Below are positions 8,877 through 17,218 of a DNA stretch of 64,000 bases, piece by piece; position 1 is the stretch's first letter; every line of letters starts with the position of its first letter. The stretch lies in the NCBI GenBank assembly GCA_905233385.1, contig CAJOEH010000003.1, positions 1 through 64,000 on the forward strand. The letters are read 5' to 3'. The position numbers were made by a program, and so were the translations under genes. The notes beneath the pieces were generated by a model. The model saw nothing but the letters and a program-made list of their open reading frames with translations. It was not told the origin of the DNA and did not search any database. This stretch comes from an uncultured Oscillospiraceae bacterium (GTDB lineage Bacteria; Bacillota; Clostridia; Oscillospirales; Oscillospiraceae).

Positions 8877-10973
8877 TTACTTCTTCATCTTCGGATCGAA
8901 GGCGTCGCGCAGACCGTCGCCGACGAAGTTGAAAGCAATAACGGTGAGGCAGATCAGCAGGCCGACGGGGATCCAGATGTAGGTATACTTGATCATGTCC
9001 TCATTGCGCTGGGTGATAGAGTTGATCATGGTGCCCCATGTCGCCAGCGGGTGCTTCACGCCGAGACCGAGGAAGGACAGCGTGGACTCCGTGATGATGA
9101 CGCCGCCGAGGCCGGCGGTCGCGGTCACGATCAGCTGCGGCATGACGTTGGGGACGAGGTGCCGGAAGATCCTCTTGCGGACGCGGACGCCGGTCGCCTC
9201 CGCCGCGACCATGAACTCCTGCTCACGCAGAGACAGGATCTGGCCGCGGACCAGGCGGGCGACGCCTGCCCATCCGAGGAAGCCGAGGATCGCCATCATC
9301 CACATCAGGCGGACGTAGGGACTCAGCTTCTCCGCGTCCATGAACGCGCCTGTAATGATCAGGATCGGCATGGACGGGATGCAGTAGAAGATATCGACCA
9401 GACGCATGATGAGATTGTCGACCCAGCCGCCGAAGTAGCCGGCGATGCCGCCCATGATCGTGCCGAGCAGGGTCTCCAGAATGACGACGACGAAGCCGAC
9501 CATCAGGGAGATACGGCCGCCGTACATCATACGGGCAAGCACGTCGTAACCGTCGGAGTCCGTGCCGAACAGATGATCGGCGGAGGGAGAGCTGTTGATA
9601 TCGAACAGACGGCTGAGGATCGGGCAGGTCAACTCATAGTCGTTGACCAGCTTGCGGATGTTGATGTCCGTCGACTGATAGACTTCGTTCCCGTTCTCGT
9701 CGCGCACGACGACGACGGTCTCGTTGCCTTTCTCATCGGTCTGCGTCTCCTTCAGGAGAAGATCGTAGGTCAGAACGGTCGACTTCTCGCCGCGGCTCTC
9801 CATATCCATGACCGCATCTTCGACCGCGTCCTTGAACGCAATGTCAAAGCTGTCCTTGCCGTCCGCGCCGCGGACGACGAAGTTGGAAAGCTGCGCGATG
9901 GGCGTGCCGTCTTCCGTGACGATCTCGGGCTTTTCCTCGCCGGTCACAGCATGATAGGTCACGCCGTTCTCTTCAAACGCGTCGCCGGAAGCGACGGAAA
10001 GGAGCGCGTCGGCCTTGAAGCTGTCGGAGAACTGCTTTCCCTTCTCGTAGGCGTTGAGAACGTAGGTCGTGCTGACCATGACGATCTCGTTGGGAATACT
10101 GACGCTGATGCTGTACTTGCCGTTCTCTTCGGAGATCAGATACGCGTCGTTTTCAAAGACGAACGCGATCTGCTTCGCGGCAACGGCTTCGAGCACGGCG
10201 GTCTCGAACTCCGGTGACAGCGATGCGCCGACATAGGTGAAAGCGCGGTCGCTGATCTCAAAGATCGTGCCGCCGACCTTGTTATAATTGCGGATCTCAT
10301 AGTTTTTGCCGCCGAACGTAAAGGCGTAGGTCTTTCCTTTCAGCGCGGCAGCCGCCGCTTCGTAGAACGCGGCGCCGAGATCCTTCACGCCATCGTTATA
10401 GGTGATCTTGCCTTCGATGGTGGTGAAGCTGCCGATCTCGATCGTATCGACGAAGGACGCGACGTCCTGTTGCGTGCAGTCGGTCACGACGAAGATGTTC
10501 TCATCCTCCGCCGCCGCGACCAGATAGTTGCCGGACGCAACGTTGATCACGGTCGCTTCGGCTTCCTCGTCGGAGTTGATCGCGATGATCGCGGAATTGA
10601 CGCGGCGCGCGACTTCCTTGTCGATCACGTAGTCGCCGCACGCGTAGTTGGTAAACTCCGTGCGGAGCTGCGCGCCGGCGTAGTCGCTCTGCTGATACTC
10701 GTGCTTGTAGAAGCGCTCCGTCTGCCCGTAAGCGTAGAACAGCGGGCCGAGGAAGGAGAACAGGAACATGAAGATCAGGATGCAGGTACCCACGATCGCC
10801 AGTCGGTTGCGGATAAACCGCTTGAAGACCAGACGGCCGGGAGAAAGCACCTTGACGCGCTGAGAGTCGTCCAGCGCGATATGATCGTCCGCCGCCTTCT
10901 GCGCTCTTTCCGCCTGCTCGCGCAGTTCGCGCTGCTTCAGGACCTCGTTAAAGCTTTTCTTTTCAAACGCCAT
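8877..10973 (-). CDS. oppC: Peptide ABC transporter permease OppC/DppC with a large insertion
   Basis: A 698-residue inner-membrane permease, about twice the usual 290-340 residues. The N-terminal cytoplasmic tail and first helix (IVGTCILIFMFLFSFLGPLF) are normal. The canonical C-terminal part starts at about residue 435 (HLFGTDSDGYDVLARMMYGG) and contains the BPD_transp_1 helices and the EAA-type loop (VAAEATGVRVRKRIFRH). Between them, about residues 95-430 form a hydrophilic, Asp/Glu/Val-rich insertion with no hydrophobic helix, predicted to lie outside the membrane. The insertion is in frame and shows no stop, so this is a real domain rather than a fusion error. SD AAGGGGGT precedes the ATG. 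Confidence 0.9.
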   Translation of the reverse strand: MAFEKKSFNEVLKQRELREQAERAQKAADDHIALDDSQRVKVLSPGRLVFKRFIRNRLAIVGTCILIFMFLFSFLGPLFYAYGQTERFYKHEYQQSDYAGAQLRTEFTNYACGDYVIDKEVARRVNSAIIAINSDEEAEATVINVASGNYLVAAAEDENIFVVTDCTQQDVASFVDTIEIGSFTTIEGKITYNDGVKDLGAAFYEAAAAALKGKTYAFTFGGKNYEIRNYNKVGGTIFEISDRAFTYVGASLSPEFETAVLEAVAAKQIAFVFENDAYLISEENGKYSISVSIPNEIVMVSTTYVLNAYEKGKQFSDSFKADALLSVASGDAFEENGVTYHAVTGEEKPEIVTEDGTPIAQLSNFVVRGADGKDSFDIAFKDAVEDAVMDMESRGEKSTVLTYDLLLKETQTDEKGNETVVVVRDENGNEVYQSTDINIRKLVNDYELTCPILSRLFDINSSPSADHLFGTDSDGYDVLARMMYGGRISLMVGFVVVILETLLGTIMGGIAGYFGGWVDNLIMRLVDIFYCIPSMPILIITGAFMDAEKLSPYVRLMWMMAILGFLGWAGVARLVRGQILSLREQEFMVAAEATGVRVRKRIFRHLVPNVMPQLIVTATAGLGGVIITESTLSFLGLGVKHPLATWGTMINSITQRNEDMIKYTYIWIPVGLLICLTVIAFNFVGDGLRDAFDPKMKK

Positions 10974-10985
10974 AACGACACCCCC

Positions 10986-11999
10986 TTAGTTCAGGCGCAC
11001 TCTGGGATCGACCACGGCATACAAAATGTCCGCGATCAAATTGCCCAGGAGCGTCAGGATGGCAATGAACGACAGATAGAACATCGTAAAGGGAATATCG
11101 CCCGCAACCATGGAATAGTAGGAGGCATAGCCGATGCCGCGGATGCCGAACAGGGTCTCTGTAATCAGAGCGCCGGAGAACAGGCCGGGCAGGCTGCCGC
11201 CGAGGATGGTTACGATGGGGATCAGTGTATTTCTGAACGCATGATAGTTGATGACTTTCTTCTCGGACAGGCCCTTAGCTCTCGCCGTACGGATATAGTC
11301 CGCGTTCAGGACTTCGAGCATGTTCGTTCTGGTATAACGCATCAAGCTGCCGATGCTGACTGTGACCAAAGTTAATGCGGGTAACACGAAATGCTTCGCG
11401 ACGTCGAAGAATTTTCCCACGTCGCTGAGGTTGACGTAGTCGCGGCTCTGCATACCGCTGATATCGAAGAGCGGTTTGGACAGTCCGAACCAATCCTGCA
11501 GTTTGACCGCAAACAGAAGTTTATACACGGTCGCGACGAAGAAGGTCGGCATGGATATGCCGATCAGCGCGAATACCGTGACGGAATAGTCCGTGATGCT
11601 GTACTGTTTCTTCGCGGCAAGAACGCCAAGCGGGATCGCGATCAGGATCTCGAAGATGAAACAGACAAGACCCAGCGCGAAGCTGTACCAGACCGTGCTG
11701 TTGAAAACGCTGGTAACGTCCTTCGTCCACTGCCAGCTTTCGCCGAAGTCGCCGACGGCAAAGGATCCCAGCCAGGTGAAGAAGCCGCCGACAAGGCCCT
11801 TGTCCATGCCGTACTGGGCGTTCAGCTCCGCCAGCCATTCCGACGCGCTCTTGAGGCTGCCGGGTTTGGTAGCGAGCTCACGCGCCGTTTTCTCCATGTA
11901 ACTCGTCGGAAGCGAGAACATCAGCGTGTACACGATGAACATGACGAAGAACAGGATAACAACGCTGATCAGGAGTCTTTTGATAGTAAATTTCAGCAT
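10986..11999 (-). CDS. oppB: Peptide ABC transporter permease OppB/DppB
   Basis: A 337-residue permease with an N-terminal helix (LLISVVILFFVMFIVYTLMF) and the BPD_transp_1 domain, including the EAA loop region (YIRTARAKGLSEKKVINYHA). Length is typical. A longer frame reaches back to 12047, but the ATG at 11997-11999 has GGAGA five bases before it and begins with the expected MLKFTIKRLL, so this start is used. It forms the translocation pore with OppC. It follows the substrate-binding gene across a 185-bp gap that contains a strong hairpin. Confidence 0.92.
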   Translation of the reverse strand: MLKFTIKRLLISVVILFFVMFIVYTLMFSLPTSYMEKTARELATKPGSLKSASEWLAELNAQYGMDKGLVGGFFTWLGSFAVGDFGESWQWTKDVTSVFNSTVWYSFALGLVCFIFEILIAIPLGVLAAKKQYSITDYSVTVFALIGISMPTFFVATVYKLLFAVKLQDWFGLSKPLFDISGMQSRDYVNLSDVGKFFDVAKHFVLPALTLVTVSIGSLMRYTRTNMLEVLNADYIRTARAKGLSEKKVINYHAFRNTLIPIVTILGGSLPGLFSGALITETLFGIRGIGYASYYSMVAGDIPFTMFYLSFIAILTLLGNLIADILYAVVDPRVRLN

Positions 12000-12102
12000 A
12001 ATTGTCTCCAACCTTTGTTTCTGATTGGTCGCCCTATCGTACTGCATTCCGGCTGAAACGGAAGAAAATCCGTTTTAACCGTAATGCAATATAATAGGAC
12101 TT

Positions 12103-12136
12103 AAGTGCCTACAGGCCTTGCGGCCTGTAGGCACTT
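12103..12136 (-). promoter_or_regulatory. Intra-operon hairpin between the binding protein and oppB
   Basis: A perfect 15-bp stem (12103-12117 with 12122-12136) closes a 4-base loop. On the minus strand it is not followed by a proper U-run. A second weaker hairpin follows closer to oppB (about 12057-12075). Such hairpins after the binding-protein gene of ABC import operons usually act as mRNA stabilisers or partial attenuators that raise the amount of binding protein over permease; that role is inferred here. Confidence 0.7.
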
Positions 12137-12183
12137 TGTGCCTTGTGTTAAGCAAAGATTGCGTTAACGGCGATTGCCGGGAA

Positions 12184-14505
12184 TTAGTTCATCTCCAGCT
12201 TCTCGAGGTCGTTCATCCAGGTCCAGAAGGTGGTGATGTCCGGAGTCAGGGTGCTGATGTTCACGCGCTCGGTGGAGACGACGTAAGCATTCTGTCTCTG
12301 ATAGGTCGGGATCTCAACCGCCCAGTCAAGGATGGTCTCGAGGCATTCCTTGTAAGTGGACTTACGGAACGCATGGTCAGCGGAGGTACGGGCCTCAAGG
12401 ATCATACGGTCGAGGTTCTCGTCCGCAATGTGATAGTGGTTGGAGTCCGTGCCGCCCAGGCCGACGATGTTGGAGGAATGATAGACCTGATACATGTCGG
12501 GGTCAACCGCAGCGCCCCAAGCAGCAGCCCACATGTTCTGCGTGCCTGCATCCAGGGAATCCCACAGGATGTTGGAGTCGGACGGGTCGTTGATCTCGAG
12601 CGTGATGCCGATGGTCTCGAGCTGATCCTTCGCAGCGGTCAGGATGCCATATGCGGGATGGTCGCCGATGCCGTCAGCGGGGATGATCACTTCGTAAGCC
12701 ATCTCTGCGCCCTCGGGAGCAGCGGTGAACTTGCCGGCAGCGTCGTCCCAGGTGTAGCCGGCAGCCTTGAAGAAGCCGATCGCCGCTTCGAGAGCCGCGT
12801 CGTACTTGTCTTCTTCGCTCATGTCGGCCGTGTAGATCGGGTTGCCGTCAACATCAACGGAGTAAGCGATCTGGTAGCCTTCGTCGGCAGGCTTCGGAGC
12901 CGCCCAGGAGGTGTTGGAGATCGGGTAGTTGATGACGGTAGCACGGTCGCCGTAGTAGGAGTTGATAACAGTGTCGCGGTGCACAGCGAACAGAGTCGCG
13001 AATGCCTTACGCAGCGCCTTGGACTCGTCGGAGCCCTTGTCGTCGCCAACCTTCACGGTGTCGGCGTTGATGCCGATGTAGCCGTAGCCGAGGTTGTCAA
13101 CGTTCTCAGTGGTGATGACGTCGCCGTCCAGCTCGCCGTTGGAGTTGTAGTCCTTAATGGCCTCAACAGCAGGCGTGGTGAAGGAAGGATCAGCGATGTC
13201 GAAGGTGCCGGAAGCAACGCCGGTCAGCATGTCGCCCTGCGCGGTTTCCTGGAACAGGATGTTCTTGATGATCGGGCAGCCGAGGAAGTAGTTCTCGTTG
13301 CGCTCGAAGGTGACGACGCCGTTCTGGAAGCTGACGAACTTGTAGGGGCCAGCGCCCATCGGCTCGGTGGTCTTCGCACGGACACCGCTCAGGTCGCCCT
13401 TGGTGAAGCCGAACTGATTGTTGTCATAGTCGTAAGCCGCCGCATCGCCATAGTAGTGCAGAGGAGCAACGACGGTGCCAACGCTGTAGATCGCGGTGGC
13501 GTCGAACTCGCTCATCTTGATGGTCAGGCTGTAGTCGCCGGTCTTCACGATGCCTTCGATGTTGGCAGCGGAGTCGCCGGTCTGGATGCCTCTTTCAAAG
13601 GTAGAGGCGTCGTCGCCGAGACGCTCTGCAACAGCGGCAAACAGATCAACATCGCCGGCCTCGACGCTGTTAGCAGTCACAACGTCGCCTTCGTAAGCTT
13701 CGAGAACCGCCTGCCAGCAGTCAGCCGCAGTGGCGTCTTCGGGAACGTCAAAGCCCCACATGCCCATGGCTTCGGCAACGGTGGTCGCGCCGTAGGGCTC
13801 GCAGTAGCTCAGGATGCCGCCGACAAAGTCTTCGCCGGCTGCGTCGATCGCTGCCCAGTAGGCATCGCGCTCTTCGTCGGTGTAGTACTCGGAGCTTTCC
13901 TCACGGCCGCCCGCGAGGATCAGGTTGGCAAGGGATTCCATGCCGGCTCTGTACTCGTTCATGCCGACGATCGGCTGCGCATACAGGGTGCTGGAGCCGT
14001 CATAGGTCGGGTCGCACAGGACGTACATCGAGAAGATGGCGTCGTCGATGGTCATCGGCGTGCCGTCGGAGAAGACGATGTCGTCGCGCATCGTGAAGTT
14101 GTAGTCGACAGTGCCGTCGTCATTCTCAACGATGTCGCAGTTCGCGATGCCATGGTAGGTGTAGTCAGTGCCGTTGTACGGAATGACTTCGCCCTCGTCG
14201 CCCATCGCATGGGTGACAACGTTGCCCTCACGGTCGGTGCCGAGCAGGGACAGGGAGCACATTGCCCAAACGTCCTGGTCGTACGCCGTCTTGGAGAAGA
14301 ACGGGCTGAACTTCTGGGAGAAGGTGTTGTAACCGACAACCAGAGTGTCGTTCTTTTCAGCAACGGGCTCTTCGGTGGGAGCTTCGGTGGGAGCTTCCGT
14401 GGGTGCTTCGGTCGCGGTGGTCGGCTCCTCTTCGCCGCCCTTGCAGGCTGCGAACAGAGAAAGAACCATAACAAGAGCCAGAAGCAGTGCTAAGAGTTTT
14501 TTCAT
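12184..14505 (-). CDS. oppA: Peptide-binding lipoprotein of the Opp transporter (SBP family 5)
   Basis: A 773-residue extracellular solute-binding protein. The lipoprotein signal MKKLLALLLALVMVLSLFAAC ends in the lipobox LFAAC, followed by a Thr/Glu/Ala/Pro linker built from repeated TEAP units (about 30-50). The family 5 core follows, with motifs such as YNFTMRDDIVFSDGTP and GAGPYKFVSFQNG. It is longer than most family members (about 520-600), with extra segments in the N-terminal half. AGGAG-type SD (GGAGG) lies 8 bases upstream of the ATG. It is the first gene of the transporter set and should deliver peptides to OppB/OppC; the exact ligand cannot be read. Confidence 0.92.
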   Translation of the reverse strand: MKKLLALLLALVMVLSLFAACKGGEEEPTTATEAPTEAPTEAPTEEPVAEKNDTLVVGYNTFSQKFSPFFSKTAYDQDVWAMCSLSLLGTDREGNVVTHAMGDEGEVIPYNGTDYTYHGIANCDIVENDDGTVDYNFTMRDDIVFSDGTPMTIDDAIFSMYVLCDPTYDGSSTLYAQPIVGMNEYRAGMESLANLILAGGREESSEYYTDEERDAYWAAIDAAGEDFVGGILSYCEPYGATTVAEAMGMWGFDVPEDATAADCWQAVLEAYEGDVVTANSVEAGDVDLFAAVAERLGDDASTFERGIQTGDSAANIEGIVKTGDYSLTIKMSEFDATAIYSVGTVVAPLHYYGDAAAYDYDNNQFGFTKGDLSGVRAKTTEPMGAGPYKFVSFQNGVVTFERNENYFLGCPIIKNILFQETAQGDMLTGVASGTFDIADPSFTTPAVEAIKDYNSNGELDGDVITTENVDNLGYGYIGINADTVKVGDDKGSDESKALRKAFATLFAVHRDTVINSYYGDRATVINYPISNTSWAAPKPADEGYQIAYSVDVDGNPIYTADMSEEDKYDAALEAAIGFFKAAGYTWDDAAGKFTAAPEGAEMAYEVIIPADGIGDHPAYGILTAAKDQLETIGITLEINDPSDSNILWDSLDAGTQNMWAAAWGAAVDPDMYQVYHSSNIVGLGGTDSNHYHIADENLDRMILEARTSADHAFRKSTYKECLETILDWAVEIPTYQRQNAYVVSTERVNISTLTPDITTFWTWMNDLEKLEMN

Positions 14506-14559
14506 TTTCTTACCTCCATAAAATATTATTCCAACGCAAAATGCGGTTAGAATCGATCG

Positions 14560-15093
14560 TTACTCCGCGGGTTCCATCGCGAAATCCCTGCGGTGCAGGA
14601 AAATCAGAACGGATAGCGCAGCGCGGAGGACTGCCAGCGCGGTAAAGACCCAGTCGATCGCGTTTAATTCGCCGATGAAGACGAATACGACGCCGGCTGC
14701 AAGGACAAGTCCCTGCAAAATGAGCTGGAGCAGAGCGCCCGCCGGGAAGCGGTTGGCGATCTTGTCGCGATGCTCACGGATGACCGTCTCCCCTGCCGTG
14801 CGGACACGGTTCAGCGCGGTCAGGAGAAGATAGACCGGGATCAGGCTCAGCACAAGCGGAAGGACGATGTACATCTGCTTGCAGTAAGCGCAGGGGAAGC
14901 ACATCGGCACGATCGTCAGCAGCGCCATGCCCAGTTCGGCGGCAGCAAGATAACGGAAACTGCGGCGCACGTCCTCCTGCGGACGCGCGAATCTAAAATG
15001 TTCGCCGCAGTAGACTGCCTCATCGCGCACCCTGCCATGTTTGGTCAGGCGGGCTTCCACGCGATAATCTTTGGTATATTTCTTTGAAATCAC
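14560..15093 (-). CDS. Putative multi-pass membrane protein, unknown function
   Basis: 177 residues with about four hydrophobic helices (about 47-63, 72-93, 117-141 and 145-165) between charged ends. A CFPCAYCK motif lies at the end of the first helix, so two or three cysteines sit at the membrane border. Translation starts at GTG (15091-15093) with GGTGGTG six bases before it. It has its own promoter and ends 54 bp before the Opp binding-protein gene, in which no convincing separate promoter is seen, so it may lead that operon. No family was recognised. Confidence 0.7.
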   Translation of the reverse strand: MISKKYTKDYRVEARLTKHGRVRDEAVYCGEHFRFARPQEDVRRSFRYLAAAELGMALLTIVPMCFPCAYCKQMYIVLPLVLSLIPVYLLLTALNRVRTAGETVIREHRDKIANRFPAGALLQLILQGLVLAAGVVFVFIGELNAIDWVFTALAVLRAALSVLIFLHRRDFAMEPAE

Positions 15094-15491
15094 GCGTTAC
15101 ACCACCGAAAAGACAGTTTCCGTAAAAATCTTTGAAATAATATAGCACATTCCGCTTGAAGAATCAATATAATTATTCGTTTTTTTAATAAATTGTTAAA
15201 ATTCCAAGTTTCTATCACAATTTAACGATTTTGGCCCCCGCAATTTAGACAAATTGCACAATAAAACGGCTGTTTTTTCCGTTCGATCGAAAGAGGCAAG
15301 CGGGCGACGCATACGCGCCGCCCGCTGTTTTCCGTTGTTTTCCGACGTAAAACCGCCGGATCTTTTGCCTGAAAATGAATAAATTCATGAATGCTTCCGA
15401 TAAATATTCAGAATGTTCGTTCTGCGCGGACAGATGTCGCTAATTCGTCCGCTCTCCGTAGAAAAATCTTTATTCGGTCAAAGAATATTCA
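15094..15491. other. 398-bp intergenic region between pepF and the membrane protein gene
   Basis: The right part of this gap is GC-poor compared with its neighbours. It holds the promoter at 15139-15167 and an imperfect GC-rich hairpin at 15299-15326 (8-bp outer stem). The hairpin could end the glycogen/pepF transcript, but it lies about 165 bp from the pepF stop and lacks a good U-run on the minus strand. No ORF with a ribosome-binding site was found in 15330-15490. Confidence 0.5.
15139..15167 (-). promoter_or_regulatory. Promoter of the 177-residue membrane protein, perhaps of the Opp operon
   Basis: Minus strand: TTGATT (15162-15167), 17 bp, TATATT (15139-15144). It is the only promoter-like match found upstream of the Opp genes. 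Confidence 0.6.
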
Positions 15492-17183
15492 TCAAACCGT
15501 CTCGTTTTCCTTCAGCCAGTCGCGGATCCCGCTGCCGACGTCGCGGATCGTGCCCGGTTCGTACGGTACGCGGATGTTGGCGCTGCGGCAGAGATCCTCG
15601 AAGGTCTTCGTGCCGCCCGCGTCGACGAAGGCAAGATAGCGCTTCCAGGCTTCCTTGCGGTCTTTGAGCGACAGGGTCCAGAGCTGGAAGGCGACGGTCT
15701 GCGCCATGCAGTAGTCGATATAGTACAGCGGGTGCAGATAGACGTGCAGCTTCCACTGCCAGTGCGCGTAGCGGCCGTAGAAAGGCAGGTTGTCCATGCC
15801 GAGCCACGGGCGGTACTTCTTCTCCAGCGCCTCCCAGACCTTGTGCCGCTCGTCCGGCGTCAGGTTCTCGTTCTCGTACATGCGGTGCTGGAACTCGTCG
15901 ATCATGCAGCCGTAGGGGATGAAATCGAGGCTCGCCTCGCAGTGCTGCAGCTCGTACTTCGCGGTGTTCTTGCCGAAGAAATCCTTATGATAGTCCTGCG
16001 TCAGGAACTCCATGCTCATGGAATGGCATTCGCAGGCCTCGATGGTCGGGTCCTGCAGCGCAGGATGGATGTCGGAATGCATCGCGCGGTAGCCGGCAAA
16101 GCCGTGGCCTGCTTCATGCGTCAGCACGTCCACGTCGTCCGCGGTGCCGTTGAAGTTCGAGAAGATGAACGGGACCTTGTAGTCCGGGAATCCCGTGCAG
16201 TAGCCGCCGGGCGCCTTGCCGTCCTTCGAGAGCACGTCGAACAGCTCGCCGTCGAACATGTCCTCAATATAAGTCTTGGTCTCCGGGCTGAGATCCTGAT
16301 ACATCGCCTTGCCCGCCGCGAGGATCTCCTCCGGCGTGCCCTCGGGCTTCGCGTTGCCGTCGGGGAAACGGAAGGCGTCGTCGTAGATGTACAGGCGGTC
16401 GACGCCGATGCGCTTCCGTTGGGCTTCCTTGACCTCGGCGATGATGGGAACGAGGTCGTTCGCGATCTGCTCGCGGAACTGATCGAGCTCCTTGCCGCCG
16501 TAGCAGTTTCTGCCGAGGCGGTCGTAGCCGAGCTGGATATAGTTGTCGTAGCCGAGCAGTCTGCCCTGCGCGTTGCGGTTCTTGACCAGCTTGTCGTAGA
16601 TCTCGTCCAGTTCCTCGCGGTTGGCGTCGAAGACCTTGCCTTCCGCCTCGAAGGCGGCGCGGCGGACGGCGCGATCCGGGCTCTCCTTGTACTTGCCGAG
16701 CATGGGCAACGGCATGGTCTCGCCGTTGAACTCGACGGTCAGATTCGCGTAGAGCTTCTGATAGCGGCTCTCGAGCTTGCTCTCCTCCTGCATCAGGGGG
16801 ATCAGCTCCGGCTTGAAGCTGCGCTTTTCGATCTCGATGTTCTTGAACATCAGCGAGCCGTAATGTGCTTCCAGCTCCGGGCGGAATTTGGAGTTCAGCA
16901 TCGCGACGTTGATCAGGTCGTTCACTTCCTCCAGCTCGGGACCTGTCTCGTCCATGAAGTCTCGCTCGGCTTCATAGAATTTGTCCGTCGTGTCAATGGT
17001 GTTGCGAACGTAGGCAATGGACATGGTCGTCGCGATATGCATACCGATCTCGGTCGATTCATCGAACGCTGCGATCTGCTCCTGCGCGCTCGTCGCTTCC
17101 TCGATCCGCTTCGCGCAGTCGGCAAGCTTTGCCTTGACCTCGTCTACGTCGGGACGGACGTAGGGCATTTCGGAAAATTTCAT
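15492..17183 (-). CDS. pepF: M3-family oligoendopeptidase (PepF-like)
   Basis: A 563-residue cytosolic zinc metallopeptidase. The thimet-type motif HEAGHGFAGY (about residue 350) supplies two zinc-binding His and the catalytic Glu, and a downstream Glu-rich helix (DPTIEACECHSMSMEFL) gives the third ligand. The frame is open 51 codons further upstream, but the ATG at 17181-17183 has AAAGGAGA in place and starts inside the gap after the amylase gene, so it is used. Family members cut short peptides. It starts 35 bp after the GH13 gene and is the last gene of the glycogen operon, an unusual partner. The final helix ends in a Lys/Glu-rich tail. Confidence 0.9.
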   Translation of the reverse strand: MKFSEMPYVRPDVDEVKAKLADCAKRIEEATSAQEQIAAFDESTEIGMHIATTMSIAYVRNTIDTTDKFYEAERDFMDETGPELEEVNDLINVAMLNSKFRPELEAHYGSLMFKNIEIEKRSFKPELIPLMQEESKLESRYQKLYANLTVEFNGETMPLPMLGKYKESPDRAVRRAAFEAEGKVFDANREELDEIYDKLVKNRNAQGRLLGYDNYIQLGYDRLGRNCYGGKELDQFREQIANDLVPIIAEVKEAQRKRIGVDRLYIYDDAFRFPDGNAKPEGTPEEILAAGKAMYQDLSPETKTYIEDMFDGELFDVLSKDGKAPGGYCTGFPDYKVPFIFSNFNGTADDVDVLTHEAGHGFAGYRAMHSDIHPALQDPTIEACECHSMSMEFLTQDYHKDFFGKNTAKYELQHCEASLDFIPYGCMIDEFQHRMYENENLTPDERHKVWEALEKKYRPWLGMDNLPFYGRYAHWQWKLHVYLHPLYYIDYCMAQTVAFQLWTLSLKDRKEAWKRYLAFVDAGGTKTFEDLCRSANIRVPYEPGTIRDVGSGIRDWLKENETV

Positions 17184-17218
17184 TGTGTCTCCTTTCCGCA
17201 TATCCGATCGAATATGCG

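Noticed and set aside
12118..14493. Plus-strand frame of about 790 codons opposite the peptide-binding protein gene
   Set aside because: Same GC-driven shadow; the minus-strand protein has a signal peptide, lipobox and SD.
15299..15326. Confident terminator for the glycogen/pepF operon
   Set aside because: It lies about 165 bp after pepF, the stem is imperfect and the minus-strand U-run is poor; kept only as a remark on the intergenic region.
15391..15667. Plus-strand ORFs at the pepF 3' end
   Set aside because: They overlap the conserved end of pepF on the other strand and show no SD.
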